From Tetmemena sp. SeJ-2015 (Eukaryota; Ciliophora; Spirotrichea; Sporadotrichida; Oxytrichidae), in assembly GCA_027382625.1 (NCBI GenBank), contig JAJKFJ010021537.1:19816-83815 (forward strand): a DNA stretch of 64,000 nt, written 5' to 3'. The translations under genes and the position numbers were made by a program. The notes below the pieces were generated by a model that was given only the letters and a program-made list of their open reading frames with translations, made no database searches and had not been told where the DNA came from. This document shows positions 32,158 through 44,635 of this stretch, piece after piece (position 1 is the first letter of the stretch; every line of letters starts with the position of its first letter).

Positions 32158-35100
32158 TTATCGAATTGTGACTCTGAAAACTGCCCATAGTATTGATAGT
32201 TTACTTCATTTTCTCTAGAACCATAATAGTTAATTAAGAGTTTGATCTTACCGACATCTAAGACGAAAGAGTGAGAGGGGACCTCTAAATTTTGACTGAT
32301 TAAGAACTACTTGTGATTCTCAATTTGGTGCTTTCCAAGTACCTCTTCAAGGTTATTAATTTTCTGCCATTCCACTAGTACTCTCAAGTTGTCTCTGCCA
32401 TCCTCACTATCTAAAAGTTTATGAATAAATTTCTCCTTCTTTTTTATCTTACCTTCATAGATCTTTCGTTGAATTTCTTTAGCCTAGCTCAGCCACTGAT
32501 TCTGAGCAAGCTCTTTTTCTAAGATGATGGTCCGATCAGTTTTTAAACTTTCCTCAAGTAATCCAACTTTCTTATGGACCTCTTCTATCAACTTTGCTTT
32601 CCGCTCTTCAAGGGCTAACTGTATTTACCAGAAAGTGAACTTTATCATCTCAAATAGAAAAAAAAATATATTAAAGCATATAGACTGTTACTTTATAATT
32701 AAAGCTATCTCAATATTTTGATCTTTGAAACTGATAACATCTTCATTTGAAACTTCTAGTTGCTGCTTAGGGAGCAGAGTTTTAGAAAGCTCAGTCGTGA
32801 GCTCTTTAATTATGGATCTTAGTCTTTGCTTGTTCTCAAACACGAACACCTCATTTCAAAATTCATCTTGCATTTTGAATAATACATTTTATTTGAGGTC
32901 TTAAAGTTGCACTACTTGTGTCTGATTAAGCACTTTGGGCAAAGCAATCTCTCGTGATCCAAGCATAAATGCCTGTATTCTTCTCCAGAATGAAAGTATA
33001 GAGAACACAACAATATTTGTTATAAGATGAATGTTCCTTGCACTAGAAATCCTTAGTTTCAAAAGCTGGTTGTCTCTGTATCTCTATAGTCCCAAGAAGT
33101 TGCTATTGCAAGCTCATCCTATAAGCCTGACTAGCATTCAGAGACTTAGGATCAATTTAGATGTCTCTCTTCCCTTGAATCTCCACACTCCCATAACTCG
33201 CTCTCTGTTGATCTCTACTTTAATTATGCTCCCTAGGTTATTAGACGATAGTTGAGTCTGAGGCTATGAAATCGATGGGAGAGGGAGATCGACTCTTCTT
33301 GCCCTTCTTTTTCTTCTTCTTTTTGCCACTCCCACTCACCATTGAAACCTCATCCACATCTGCAGAGAGAACTTGGCTTCCACTACCTTGCATATAAGCT
33401 TATCTCTACTGACTAGAGTCTCTCTTCTAATTAGCTTGAAATAAAGAATTAGCTGCTTCATTCATTCATAAGTAGATAAATATTAGTTAAAGATACTATG
33501 AAGTTTAATAATTGAAGGAGCTGAAAGGCTGGGAGGCGAAATTCGACTAATTGTTTTAAGTTAGCTTAGAGACAGAAAAATTTGCTTGATCCATGGATGG
33601 ATTAGATTCTTGCCGATTATGGAAAAGAGGAGTGGCTGCTACGTTACTGCTAGATAAATCAGCGATTCCTAGTCCACCCATCGCACCTTAAAACTTCATA
33701 TCATGCTAGAAGCTGGCATAATAAATTATTACGAGTCAGTAGAAATTAAGTAAAGCACTTTAAGATAGCCTGCTTGTTTCATCTGGCCGAGAGCTATTAA
33801 GAATGTTGATGTTGTAATTGCCCATAACTATGGATTGCTTTTTCTAAGTGCGCGGAGGCTTATCTTTGGGGGTGCTTTAATTTGGTGGTAATGATATCTA
33901 TGGCCCGCCTGTCGTGGATATACCGTTTATGTTTATAGCTAAGTTGTTCTTTGTAGTAAGTGCCGTTGGTGCAAGGAGTGTAATAAAACAATAGCATAGT
34001 TATATAATGATGCCTTAGAGGGAGAAGAACCTCCTAATGAACCTTTGTTCGGGTAAGATTACATCTGCTATTACTGCTACTACTGAGCAATCTGATTATA
34101 AAGACATTAAGAGTTTAGAATAATAACTCGATTAGCAGAGAAGTTACTTTGAGAAAGTTTGAGACTCTCATTCATACTATTGTTAATAGTGTAGAGAGGG
34201 TTGTAATTGTGAGAAACATTTGGCTTATAGAGAGATCGCTGGGACTGAGCTCCAGACTTGTCGCCTATGCTTCCACCTCCAATCTATGCTACAGCACTTG
34301 GAGTGCCCATAACTCCTGCCAGGTCCATATTACCCATTACTGAAACTCGCCTTTCCTCAGGCAGTGACAGTTTTAAATATATTGAACGTTAAATTTAATT
34401 CAGTTTATGTCCTAAAGGTAGCTCATTTGTTTACTGTATAGACTAACTGCTTGGAGTTCTCGCAACATTAGTATTCAACATCAAGCACAACCAATATTAT
34501 AAAATTCAAGGATGGCGGAGTCTTAGAGTTATGAAATGGAATGTTATTGTTTGAGGTAGTCAAGTTACTGTTAGATGAGAATCTAGATTAACTCCCCTCG
34601 GATAAACCTCCTAACTTACATTAAAATACTTATTATACTGCATCATCCTAGCTGATTTATGTTCTGAGTTTGTCCTATCTTTTGAGAGTTCTACTACTGT
34701 ATATAGCCATTACTATACTTTGGAGTCGATGATTGCGGCTGCTGTAGACTTTTGGTTATCAACTCATCTGCCTCATTCTAGAAAAATCTTTAATTGTGAT
34801 CTTTCTGTAATGAGCCTTCTCCTGGCGTTCTCTATTTATAGAAACTGCTTTTCTACTCTGGCTCTGCTTTGAACAAAGATATTGATACTGCACAAATATC
34901 ACATTTAGAATGAACGATTGAGGGACAGACTATAGTTTTGACTTCTAGGTTGTAGGAGACTTGTCATGAGATTCTTCCTCCATAATAGGATTGAGGCCAG
35001 TCTAATCTAGGAATTGCTTTGGATCTTGCAGCATGGACTATAGCAGAGAGCTGTCGCCAGTCTTCCTTTTCTTCTTCTTTTTCTTCTTCTTTTTAAACTA

Positions 35101-35696
35101 TAGACAAAATCCCTAATCCAAGTAAATCCCTCTTCATTTAGAGTTTACGTCTCTGTGAAATATTGACATTAGAAATATCTAGAACTGCAGAGTCTGACTC
35201 GTTTAATTCCCCGTCCTCATCAGGCTGATGCACATTTTTATTGTTGTGGAATGGATTGGACATCATGCTGCTTTCATCGCCCCCTCCCTCGCTTTGAAGT
35301 AGACTCGCCTCCAGCCACTTAGACCCCTTCAGTTTATTGAATCTATGCTCTACTCTCACGCTTATTGAAGTAATATAAAATTTGTCTGGGGACTTTGGTA
35401 GCTCACCTTATTTTTGGCGCTTGAGGATGGCGACTATCTCCATGTTCTTGCTCAGATTTTTGAGTTCACTAAGTTTGAGCACTTTTTTATCTATTGGGCA
35501 CATTATTTCTTCCTCCCCGCTGTTTCTTGCCTCACTCAAGCACAGTTTACAAGATGTGTGCTCCCCGCAATTTAAATGAATAATCCAGCAATATCTGCAT
35601 TCATTATATTGTGCAAGGGAGGAGGTAGGGTGACTTATCATTAAGATTGAACATTTCATCGCAAAAGATGCAAGTATTCTCCAAATGCTAGTCCAT
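31992..35696 (-). CDS. TRIM-like RING/B-box/coiled-coil E3 ligase
   Basis: ATG 35694-35696 to TGA 31992-31994. The N-terminal RING reads CIFC...LPCGEHTSCKLC...CPID, joined across an IES. Then come a long disordered Asn/Ser/Gln-rich region of several hundred residues with a Lys run (near 35080) and a second Lys run (near 33310), and a B-box-like zinc finger (CKEH...DHERLLCPKCLIRHKQC, about 33070-32900, broken by an unplaced IES). A long coiled coil (LALEERKAKLIEEVHKK onward, 32630-32150) and a short hydrophobic C-terminus follow. The order RING, B-box, coiled coil is that of TRIM ubiquitin ligases, though here RING and B-box are unusually far apart. Frame changes near 35090, 34400-34800, 33990, 33720, 33480 and 33000 are unresolved. 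Confidence 0.7.
32614..32707 (-). other. IES, 90 bp, pointer TAGC
   Basis: GCTA (plus strand) at 32614-32617 and 32704-32707 bound an AT-rich insert with poly-A. Joins KDQNIEIA to LEERKAKLIEEV in frame. Confidence 0.7.
35567..35616 (-). other. IES, 46 bp, pointer TTGC
   Basis: GCAA (plus strand) at 35567-35570 and 35613-35616. Excision fuses YLLPC to GEHTSCKLC, completing the RING finger; this is strong functional evidence for the boundary. Confidence 0.85.
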
Positions 35697-35784
35697 TTTG
35701 CAGATTTAATCAAACCACTTATAACCGTGAATTATAAATCAACCGATATGAACTTCTTCTGCAAAAATAATGGCTCAATACTCA

Positions 35785-37407
35785 TCAGATATTTAATTAA
35801 TTCCCTTCATCTGTTAACTTCAATTAAAAATATTTCATAGTCTCACTCTCAATATGATGATGGAATGGTAAATGTGTTTCTTAAATAAAAATCTTGCAAA
35901 GTAGAATTAGAAGTTGAAAAATATAGGTTTGAACCTAGTTTGTGCAAATACATGTATGAGCCACTTCAATAAAGTTTGCTTCTAAGGGGAGAGTGACCCT
36001 ATCTTTCATAATTAGCTCTGTTCTAAAGTTCTCTTTGAGGGAATTCTCTCGAAGGTGGGCTGGCTAGGGTTCTTGGATTAAGGAATTTTAGTGAAGATGA
36101 ATTATATTTAATTATATCAAGAGAAACTTTATTTCTTTGACTTTTTTTGAATTAGCAATTTGTTGTTACTGCTGAGAAGCTGGGGCCTGATAATTAGGTT
36201 CTCTCGCATATCTTGATTAGTAAAGCTCTTCATTAGACTTCATGCTTATAATAAAATAAAAAAAATCAAAGACTACCATATTAAAGCTTCTAGAGACATC
36301 ATTTATAAAACAAAATTTAAATAGAAGTTTAATGTGATGCATCAAAGTTTTGAACAGGAGGACTAAAAGCGTTGAAGTTGTAAGAACTAGTAGGCTTGTA
36401 CAAGTCATGAAGCTAAGGCTGCAAATTGTGCTGCACTCCTTCGTTTTATCCATTACTCTGTCTAGCATGTTCATAAACCTGAGAGTAGGGCGAGATCTTC
36501 ACCTGCTCTGCTGACCTCAGATCAAACATTCTAGATTGCTGGATGCCGTAAGAAGAAGAAGTCTACTCCGGCTCGGGTCTCTGGTAGGTAGACTATTGCA
36601 AGTTTTATCTGGATGCATTATTCAAAGAAGCTGCAGGGTTAAGATTTCTCAAAGGCATGGTTTGAGCATGCAGATTTTGGGTACTCTATGCCAATCCATT
36701 AGAAGCTGTGGGTTTATAATGACTGATGATTGGCGAGAGGTGCCTGTCTCTCTTTTCAAGTGTGCCTACTATGCTATCATCCAGGTTTACAAAGCTATCC
36801 AGCTCCTTTTCAATTTCTCTGTTTGCATCTATAATTCTATCACTGTGTTCCTTGAGCGCATTTCTCTCGACTATCAAGTTCTCATACTTCTCCTTCAATA
36901 TGTCGTTGTCTCTATTTACGATTCTGAGGTCTGATCCCAACTACTCACTCTCGTCATCCCTTTTTGTAAGCTTAAGTTTCTGCTCTCTAAATCTGGTGTG
37001 TAATTCCTCCTCTTTGATGTTCTCTAAATGCGTCTGCTCTAAAACTTTACTTACTTAGAGTAGTGATTTTATGAAATGATGATAAAGTTTGGAGATATAG
37101 AGATTCAAACATGAAAATTGTATCCTTCTTAGAAGAGCCAATTGGTTTGATCGATGAAGGTAGTTTGCTTTTTGATGAACTTCATCTTATCTCTGACTTC
37201 CTATTCCCTCTTTAGGAGATCCTACTGCAGTTTGAGATTAGTCTACTCTCTTATAGAGTTGGGGTCTTGATGAGGGTTGCGCCCTATTTAGAATTGGCCT
37301 TGAAATCTCGTTTCGTTGGAGTGCATAGGATTGAAGACCAGTTATTAGCCAGTGTTTATGTGGGAGGAGGAGGGGAGGGTAAAGGTAGACTGGGAATGAC
37401 TGGCCAT
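35785..37407 (-). CDS. Coiled-coil protein
   Basis: ATG 37405-37407 (MASHSQSTFTLPSSSH) to a TGA at 35785-35787. A Ser/Asn-rich head leads to a helical segment (NLKLQQDLLKREQEVRDK), a strong coiled coil (ENIKEEELHTRFREQKLKL through EIEKELDSFVNLDD, about 37020-36760), then a Gln/Asn/Pro-rich tail. Breaks near 37100 and 36290 need IES or intron removal that I could not place. The last part, after about 35930, becomes hydrophobic and may be non-coding. Function not recognised. Confidence 0.5.
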
Positions 37408-37713
37408 GAACTAGTTTGCACTGAATTGGGCAGGTCGAGGATTCAAAACCCTTATCTATTTTGCAATAGATATATATCAGAAAGTATAATGAGTATTTAA
37501 AGGAGGTTTGTAATAATTAATCTCTGCCTCTCTGGAAATAGACTAAGTTTCCACCAGCTGAATTATTTTATAAATTATATTACCAAATTAAAAATTGCAT
37601 CCTTATCTTAACTGCAAACCTAATGAATTTATAATGGATTAAAGATTGATAAAGCACTTTCTATGAGAAAATTAATATTTGCTAAAATAGGAATGAGATA
37701 TGATATCTTTATC

Positions 37714-39113
37714 TCATAATTCAGATAGTTTTAATGAGCTTTGATTACTAAAACTATTAGCAGGCATCTGATGGTTGACTTATCTTTAAGGTTGAGCCAT
37801 AGTTCCCATCTATACCCCTGGTGGCTATTGAGGAGCTACTGCTCTTTATTAAGATTAGAAATTGTTCCAGGAAGTTGGAACTACATATCTGCCCCAGGTC
37901 TAAGTAGGTCTCTGCTAAGCATCTTGCTGAATATTTGCAGTCATCTAAATTTATGCACTCGCCTATCTGATGGATTCGGTGGACTGATTTGATAGCAATG
38001 TCAGCTGCTATTGGTTTGCAGTTGTAATTTGTGGCTGACTCATCTGTTAACTGTTAGTTTCCATTAATGTATTTTTAATTTCTAAAACCGATTTCCAATT
38101 TTTGAGTAGGCATGCGTAAGAGCTTTATTTTAACTCGTTTTAAAATGTGTCTGCTCTCTCTGCCTCTTCTGTTATTCTTAGAGTCAAAATACTTCAAAGC
38201 TATAAGAACTGAGTAACTTATATTATGAGAAGAGTCTGTGATTTTCATCCTCTAGCTAGCTCACTTGACTTCTTAACTACACCAATCTGGTTTCTTCGCT
38301 TGCCTTGCCAGTCTTCTAGAGACTGTGTTTCTAGTCCACATCCATTAACTCTCGATCAAGTCGCTTCAACTTATCTTCAAGCACCCTCACTTCATTTTCC
38401 TTGTCTCTCAGTCTCCTCCCTAACTCCAATTCCTTTTCCACCAGCTGCTCACTATCCTCCGCTCCTCTGTAAAGCTAGTGCGACAACTTATCTTTTAAAC
38501 CCTTGAGTTCCATTGCTCTGCGATTCTCCTCCTGCATCTAATCCTAAAGAGTGGCTATCTCGTCCTTCAAGTGCTTGTTCCTAGCTACTTGATCATCGTT
38601 TTGCTCCCTCAGTGACTTGTACTCTGATTCATGGTTTCTTAGCAGGTCCTTGTCGCTTCTTATCTTGGTCAACAATAAAACAATTCCAATATATCCATTT
38701 GTCAATGCCTGCGAGCCATCACTCTCATTATTCTTATTGATGCGTTTGACTTCATCTAATTCTCGCTAAGCCATAGCAATCTGTCTATCCTGCACATCTA
38801 ACTTGCTTTCATAGTCCTTGAGTGCTAAGTCTTTGTCATCTCTGAGCAGCTTGAGTCTTTCTTCTAGTTGCTGTACTTAGGCCAAGAGTGATCTGTAGTC
38901 ATTGTCAGACTGTTTCAATTCATATACCTCCGACTTCAAGTTTATTATACAATGGTAGAATTGGAATTTGCATTTAAAGAAGTGAATGATGATGAGGTCT
39001 TTCTGCTGTGAGGTGAGTCCTATTATGGATCTCTAGTTGAGTTGGTGTTGGGATCCGCTTCCTTGCAGCTCCCTCTGATTTTAGGAGGAGTGTGGGCTTA
39101 GAGTGCTTCTCAT
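37714..39113 (-). CDS. Coiled-coil protein with Gln-rich tail
   Basis: ATG 39111-39113 (MRSTLSPHSSQNQREL) to TGA 37714-37716. Nearly the whole N-terminal half is heptad-like coiled coil (LLAQVQQLEERLKLL, LDEVKRINKNN, NKHLKDEIATLQDQMQEE, EKELELGRRLRDKENE); the C-terminal half is Gln/Asn/Ser/Pro-rich. One IES resolved; a break near 38175 is not. A ciliary or basal-body scaffold is plausible but is inference. Divergent from the GAF gene at 39320. Confidence 0.6.
38668..38705 (-). other. IES, 33 bp, pointer TTGAC
   Basis: GTCAA (plus strand) at 38668-38672 and 38701-38705. In frame either way; removal deletes a hydrophobic GYIGIVLLL run from a charged coiled coil (SQALTKIRSDKDLL). Confidence 0.7.
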
Positions 39114-39319
39114 TTTATTATACAATTTTCTACTGCGAATGTATGTCTTAAGTGCTGTTTGTTATTATAAGATGTATTATGTGTTGTTATTGTTGTTGTT
39201 GTGCTTCCTGTTTGAATTAATAATTTGTGCTGAAATAAATTTTAATCTCTAAATTATTCTAAAGCATGCATCAATCCATATAGAATCATCAGTTATGAAA
39301 AATAATTTAGTTCTAAAAC

Positions 39320-42300
39320 ATGGAAGATAAGCTGCAACATAATATACAAACTGCTGCTAGTAAAAATAGTGAACAAGCCAGTGGATCGCTATACACGACA
39401 GTCCAGAATAAACTATTCACTCCAACCGGCAGTAGCAATAACCAAGTGCCACTCAAATTTAAAGTGATTGAAGATATTCTGATATGTGTTTGATATTACA
39501 AACCTAATATGGAAGCGTTAGTAAGAGAGGGAAGTGCGGTGAGTAGTATTCATGGTCCTGGGTTGGGCGGTTTTGGTGCGAGTTACTCAAATATCTCAGA
39601 GAGCCTTTCTTAATTAATTATGTCTCGTCCCTCCACCACAGCTGCGGGCGCCCTCCAAAATGGAAATCCCTCAGGCTCCAAAAATATAAGGGAAACTTCA
39701 AGACTCTAAACAGGATTTGTAAGTTGCTATTCTATTGTCTAGAAGAATGATGATAGAAAAGTTTTCTTTTTTCTTCTTATATTTGAAAGTGTATGCTAAC
39801 TAAAATTCTTATAGAATCTTAGGACAGCAAAAACTTCATGTCTTAGAGAAAATAGAGTTAGCAGAATACAGCGAATAAGCAGAGAGGCTCCAGATTAAGT
39901 TAATTTAAATTTTTCCACATAGATATTGTTTATCTTAAGTGATGCAGGCTTGGGTTATGACGGTCTAAAAATGATTGGTAGAGATTAGTCTCCTATTGAA
40001 GGTGGAGGAGGAGAGCATCTATAAAGCACTTTGAAGTTGAATACAAGAAAATTCACTCCACTGGAGGAGATCCCTAGAATTGACAGAGGGGATGGGTTCA
40101 GGACGATAGCTCTCACTAATCCTCAATCCACACACAATAGATTGAGATAGATGCAATAGAAGACAGTCATAGGTGGAAGCAGAATAAGTTCAAGTGGAGA
40201 TGGCTAGCCATTCATGAACATCATTATTTAAGGAGATATTTTTTATCTGTAGTGATTAATATAGATTTAACATAGGAGACTTTCCATAAAGCACTTTAAG
40301 CAGAGGCTCAACAAGCGGGACTGTAGGTCAAAATTAGAACATCAATTTCCAGATATCCACCACAGCTGATCCTCTCAACGGGGGTCAAAGTACTCAGAGT
40401 TTAAAATTGGACTTGCAAAGACTAAGTGAGTACAAGAGCCTCATTGATCAGAAAGAAAGGACGATCTCTGATCTCAGGAACAAACTAAAGTTTAAATGCT
40501 TCTTAAATAATGCAAGAATAGTTTAATGAGAGCAAGTCTTCAACTACGGGAGGAGGATTCTTAATGAAGTCTAATCTGATGAAGGCAGACTATTTGATGA
40601 ATTTCCGCCTCAACGAGCACACGGACACCACTGAGTTAACGGTGCTTTTGGGGCTTATTGGAGAAACACAGTAAACTCACGAGCTGCTAGTACTGAGGTG
40701 CAATAAGATAAGAGAGATGCTTGATCTCTTCGAAGCTAGAATCTAATTCGACGACCTGCTCGTTCTCAAGGAATGTTGAAAATGAATTGATTAATTATAT
40801 TCCTAAAATTTTACTTTACAAGGAAAAGGATTAGAGGATGAATTAATCAATGAGTTAATGTAAGTGCTTACATGTGAATGAAATGAATCTACATTTGAAG
40901 AGTCTAACAGATAGTTTGGTGAACACCTCAAAGAACGAGCTACTACTTAATGAGAAGATTAGGGAGACTGCGAAACTCAAGCATGACTAGGCCCTTACTC
41001 GCTCCAGAAATGAGTTTCTTGAACGACAGAACTCACTCCTTATCATAAAAAATATTTACTTGGGTCTTATCATAAACTTAATCCATGGTTTTTGTGTTTT
41101 AATATAGAGTGTCTCATTTTATTTAACCTTTCTTAGGAGGTGAAGGACTTGAAGCAGCAGATGGTAAATATGAAGGAGCTGGAGATGCAGATGAATAAGT
41201 AAAGAGTGGCGACTAAAACTAGTTGCAAGTAATGACTAGAAGACTAGACACACTTGAGAAGGGACTTGAGGTATTCCAAGAGAATAGAAGAGCCAAACCT
41301 GATACTTAAATATCAGTTCATCTCTTTCATTTATTATCTGATGACGAGTACAAGCTGAAGAACACAGTCAACTTTTTGATTAGAGAGACTCAAGAACTCA
41401 AGAAAGACATCTAACTCAAACGCAAGACCATAGAGAATAAGGAATCATAACAACATCAATATCATTTTGTGGTGTGTTTTACTAGGACAGAGAGATATAG
41501 AAGCTGTTGAGCAAGATACAGAAGTTCTTATCGCAAAAGAATGAAGAGGGCGATGGACTAAACGACGACGAGTTTGAGTAAGACTACTAGGGTGCACTTA
41601 CTGGAAGAGGAGCCAATGGAACAGCAGGAGATCATTTCACAAACGTCACTGGCTCTCAAATATCTCAAGAAGAAGGTATCCTCCATCCTAATCTTATCCT
41701 CAAATTTCACTACTTATTTAATCTGCCCGCAGTTAATAAATTTGAAGAGATAAAGAAGAACTTGGACTTTAGATTGAAGGCACTCTCTTCAAACGATCGC
41801 TCTACTTAACTGAGCTAGTAGAGTCTGGCTCCCAGTTCTTTGTAGACTACCTCATCAATAAAGGAGACTTGGCCCAAGTAAAAGACAAGTTTAAGCTATT
41901 GTGTGAGCAACTCCTAAGGAGCAATCGCTTCATAGAGAAAATCAACTACCTGCTCAACCTTCAATATCAACTTTTCAAAAAGAATGATGAGAAGCTGGTC
42001 ATCAACTTTAAAAAAAAAGCAATAAAGCTCATATATGAAGAATTAGTTTAACTCTGTAGCAAATGAAGCAAGTAATTTCATAGACAAGACTGCGAGGGTT
42101 ACATTATGGATAAGAGACACGCTAAATAACGAGCTCTGGACTTACATGGGGGAGAGAAGGCTGCAGGTGGAGAGCAACACAGATGTTATAGGGTTTTGCT
42201 GCCAAGCTCAACAGACAGTAGTCATTCCCAACGTTAAGGAGTCGCATCTCTTTGATACCGAGTTCGATCAGCTATTCCACTAGATCGATCCTTATCCATA

Positions 42301-42322
42301 ATAAAGTGAGTATATGGGCTGA
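39320..42322 (+). CDS. Coiled-coil protein with C-terminal GAF domain
   Basis: ATG 39320 (MEDKLQHNIQTAASKN) to a TGA at 42320-42322. A Ser/Gly-rich N-terminal third leads to coiled coils (LKLDLQRLSEYKSLIDQKER; ELLLNEKIRETAKLKHD; IQKLLSKIQKFLSQKN), a helical region (FFVDYLINKGDLAQVKDKFK) and a GAF-like domain at about 42070-42290: ARVTLWIRDTLNNELWTYMG, DVIGFCCQAQQTVVIPNV and FDTEFDQLF. GAF domains bind cyclic nucleotides or other small ligands. Two IESs are resolved; breaks near 39495, 40505, 40790, 41050-41140, 41230-41340 and 42050 remain. An alternative is fusion to the SPEF1-like gene that starts 68 bp downstream. Confidence 0.65.
40231..40279 (+). other. IES, 43 bp, pointer AGGAGA
   Basis: AGGAGA at 40231-40236 and 40274-40279. 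Removes an in-frame TGA and joins NIIIQGD to FPQSTLSRGS. Confidence 0.8.
41667..41760 (+). other. IES, 86 bp, pointer AAGAAGAA
   Basis: Eight-bp repeat at 41667-41674 and 41753-41760. Excision gives SQISQEELGLQIEGTLFKRS and opens the long frame through INYLLNLQYQ. A GT...AG reading of the same interval does not restore it. Confidence 0.85.
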
Positions 42323-42390
42323 TATAAATTTTTGAAAATTTCGAATTAAATTAACAGCTTAAAGACTCTGGATTATAAAATTTCGATAAA

Positions 42391-43440
42391 ATGAGAGTGG
42401 GAAACATCGATGAAGAGGAACTGTAACTAGTTTACCAGTGGGTCGACTCTATTCCTCTATCAAGGCCTAAAAAGAACATTGCAAGGGATTTCTCAGATGC
42501 AGGTAAATTGAGAATTTTATATCACTCTCTCTCACTTTTCTTTGTCCTTCATTCTAGAATAATTCTCTGTATTAGTGTTGATGGCTGAGGTGGTCCATAA
42601 TTTCATTCCGAAGCTGGTGGAACTGCATAACTATCAGGGCACTAGCTCAGTCTCACAGAAGGAATATAACTGGTCAACTCTCAATTAAAAGTAAGCATCA
42701 ATGATTTAGGAGTAGTTTTTGCAACTTTGACTATAGTAAGTAAAGTAAAGTAAAGTAAAGTAAAATTTTAGGAATATAATTAATAATCAATTTCTTAAAA
42801 CAGCACTTATCGTACTGAATTAAAGAATCAGTTATCATCCTATGTAAACTTTGACTATAATAACTTGCTAGTAGAGTGTTCAAGAAGATCGGATTTCAGT
42901 TGTGTAAAGAGGACATGGACGCCTTGATAAAGTGTGAGAACGGGATGGTTGAAAAGACTTTGCGTTTCGTACAGCTAAAGATAGCTGCCTACCTCAAAAA
43001 TCCCCAAGCTGTCTAATAGCAAATTTTGACTTCTTAGAGCTCCTCTAATGAATAATTCTTATTTAAATTGAAATGAAATGCTATATTATGAAGGACGAGG
43101 GAAAAAAGGAGCAGCACAAGGATTTAATATAGACTACTATGAAGAGCAACTTTCGTCCAAGGATAAGTAGATAGAGGAGCTCAAGGAGACAGTAGAAATC
43201 ATGGATCTCAAAATTAAAAAGCTAGAGCAACTACTTCTTCTTAAAGACTCGAAGATTGAAGCGCTTTAAACATCGCAGAGTACAGGCAATCAGTAGAATA
43301 AGAATCAATAAATTCAAAGTTAAAACTATGGAGGAAGCCAGCAGACAAATTACCCTGGACGATAATAGGACTTGCAATCAACTTAATATAATTAAGGCAG
43401 TTATTAAAGAGGACTCGGATAGAAACAGTAAATGTACTGA
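42391..43440 (+). CDS. SPEF1/CLAMP-like calponin-homology protein
   Basis: ATG 42391 to TGA 43438-43440, about 230 residues. Residues ~1-110 match the CH-like domain of SPEF1: LVYQWVDSIPLSRPKKN, ARDFSDAVLMAEVVHNFIPKL, VELHNYQGTSSVSQK, YNWSTLNQKVFKK and CENGMVEKTLRFVQLK. A coiled coil follows (DKQIEELKETVEIMDLK), then a Gln/Asn/Gly-rich tail (QTNYPGRQQDLQSTQYNQG). SPEF1 binds and bundles microtubules, including the axonemal central pair. Two introns are placed; the tail needs one more IES near 43050-43100. The upstream codons (LKDSGLQNFDKM) are open in the same frame, so the start could be farther upstream. Confidence 0.8.
42503..42575 (+). other. Intron, 73 bp
   Basis: GTAAAT...GTATTAG with a long pyrimidine tract; removal joins RDFSDA to VLMAEVV exactly at the conserved CH-domain core. 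A second AG at about 42556 is an alternative acceptor that would not keep the frame. Confidence 0.8.
42691..42874 (+). other. Long intron or intron containing an IES, 184 bp
   Basis: GTAAGC...CTAGTAG; removal joins STLNQK to VFKKIGF as expected for the SPEF1 domain. It is several times longer than other introns here and contains the TAAAG tandem repeat, so an IES may be nested within it. Confidence 0.65.
42735..42765 (+). repeat. (TAAAG)n pentanucleotide repeat
   Basis: About five tandem copies of a GTAAA/TAAAG unit, located inside the second SPEF1 intron. Each unit carries a GTAAAG that looks like a weak 5' splice site. Confidence 0.85.
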
Positions 43441-44559
43441 TCAAGCAAAATTTAAGGAGATAATTTTCCATTTTTTTAATTTCTCTCTCAACGTAATGAT
43501 TTTTGTGGATCCAAATATTGATATCTGTTTAATTTGAATCACTCCTAGGTAGTTTTTTTTATAGGCTTAATAACTCTGCTTGACAGCTGTTATGGTTTTT
43601 AGTTAGAAGAATTTTTCTATTTTTCATCAAATTTAATAGTCAACAATAAATAGTTCTTCATTTTCATCTTCAAATCTTTAAGATTGATAATTGAAGCGCG
43701 CCTCCTTCTCCATCCTTAATCTCCAATTATAATTTTACAAGATTTGATATTAAGGTTTGAAATATTTAGGGTTACCCCACAAGCAACTCATCCAAGGATA
43801 AATGTGCTTAGATTTTGTATATCAATCAAATTTATTTATTTTAAATATATACCTCAACTTCTAGTTCTTAAACCAATTCTAAGCATAAAATAATTTGAGT
43901 ATCTAAAATTATCCAAAATATATAGTCTTAGAAGGAAGAAATGATATAGAAGAACAATAAAAACTTAATTTAATTTATTTCTATGATTAGTAGTTGTAGT
44001 AGTTATTCCTACAGTCTTAATAGATAATATTATTGAGGTACATTATTCCTTAAATATAATCAAAAACTTAAATAAACTAATAAAATACATTTTCTCATAA
44101 ACATAGAGGGAAAGGTGGTCGGATGCCAAATTATTCTATAGTCTAAAAGAATGAACTTAAACTAAATTAAGAATTTTAATTTCTTGAGATAGGAGAAGTT
44201 CCTAGTTAATAGAAAAAGATACGTATTTTGACTGTTTTATGTATAAATTTGTATTCTTAATGAATTCTGGTCTTACTGTTGACTATGTGGAAAAATAAAT
44301 TAAACAAGAGGATGGTTTTTCATTTTTTTAAATTCAAAAATGAAAGTATGCCAAATAAACACAGGAGCGAAATAAGAGTATAATTCAGTTTTAATCCTCA
44401 GTTTAGAAATAGATCCTTGAGTTTGAACGACAATCTTATTAAAGTTATAGTTCATATTTATTCTTTAAAGTTTACATCAAATCAATTAATTTTTAGATGA
44501 AGGGGGAATTTTTGGGAAGCACTCAACAAGGGATAAATAAATATGCTTTATTAAAAAAT

Positions 44560-44592
<33 letters not shown>

Positions 44593-44635
44593 CAATTATA
44601 TCCTCCAATAGTTGTTCTTAGGTTTAATTCTTTGT
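43441..44635. other. AT-rich intergenic stretch
   Basis: About 1.2 kb separating SPEF1 (+) from the ABCG array (-). AT-rich with no supported gene. Confidence 0.5.
44560..44592 (+). repeat. (AATC)n tetranucleotide repeat
   Basis: Eight tandem ATCA/AATC units, about 45 bp downstream of the stop codon of ABCG copy 1. Confidence 0.9.
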
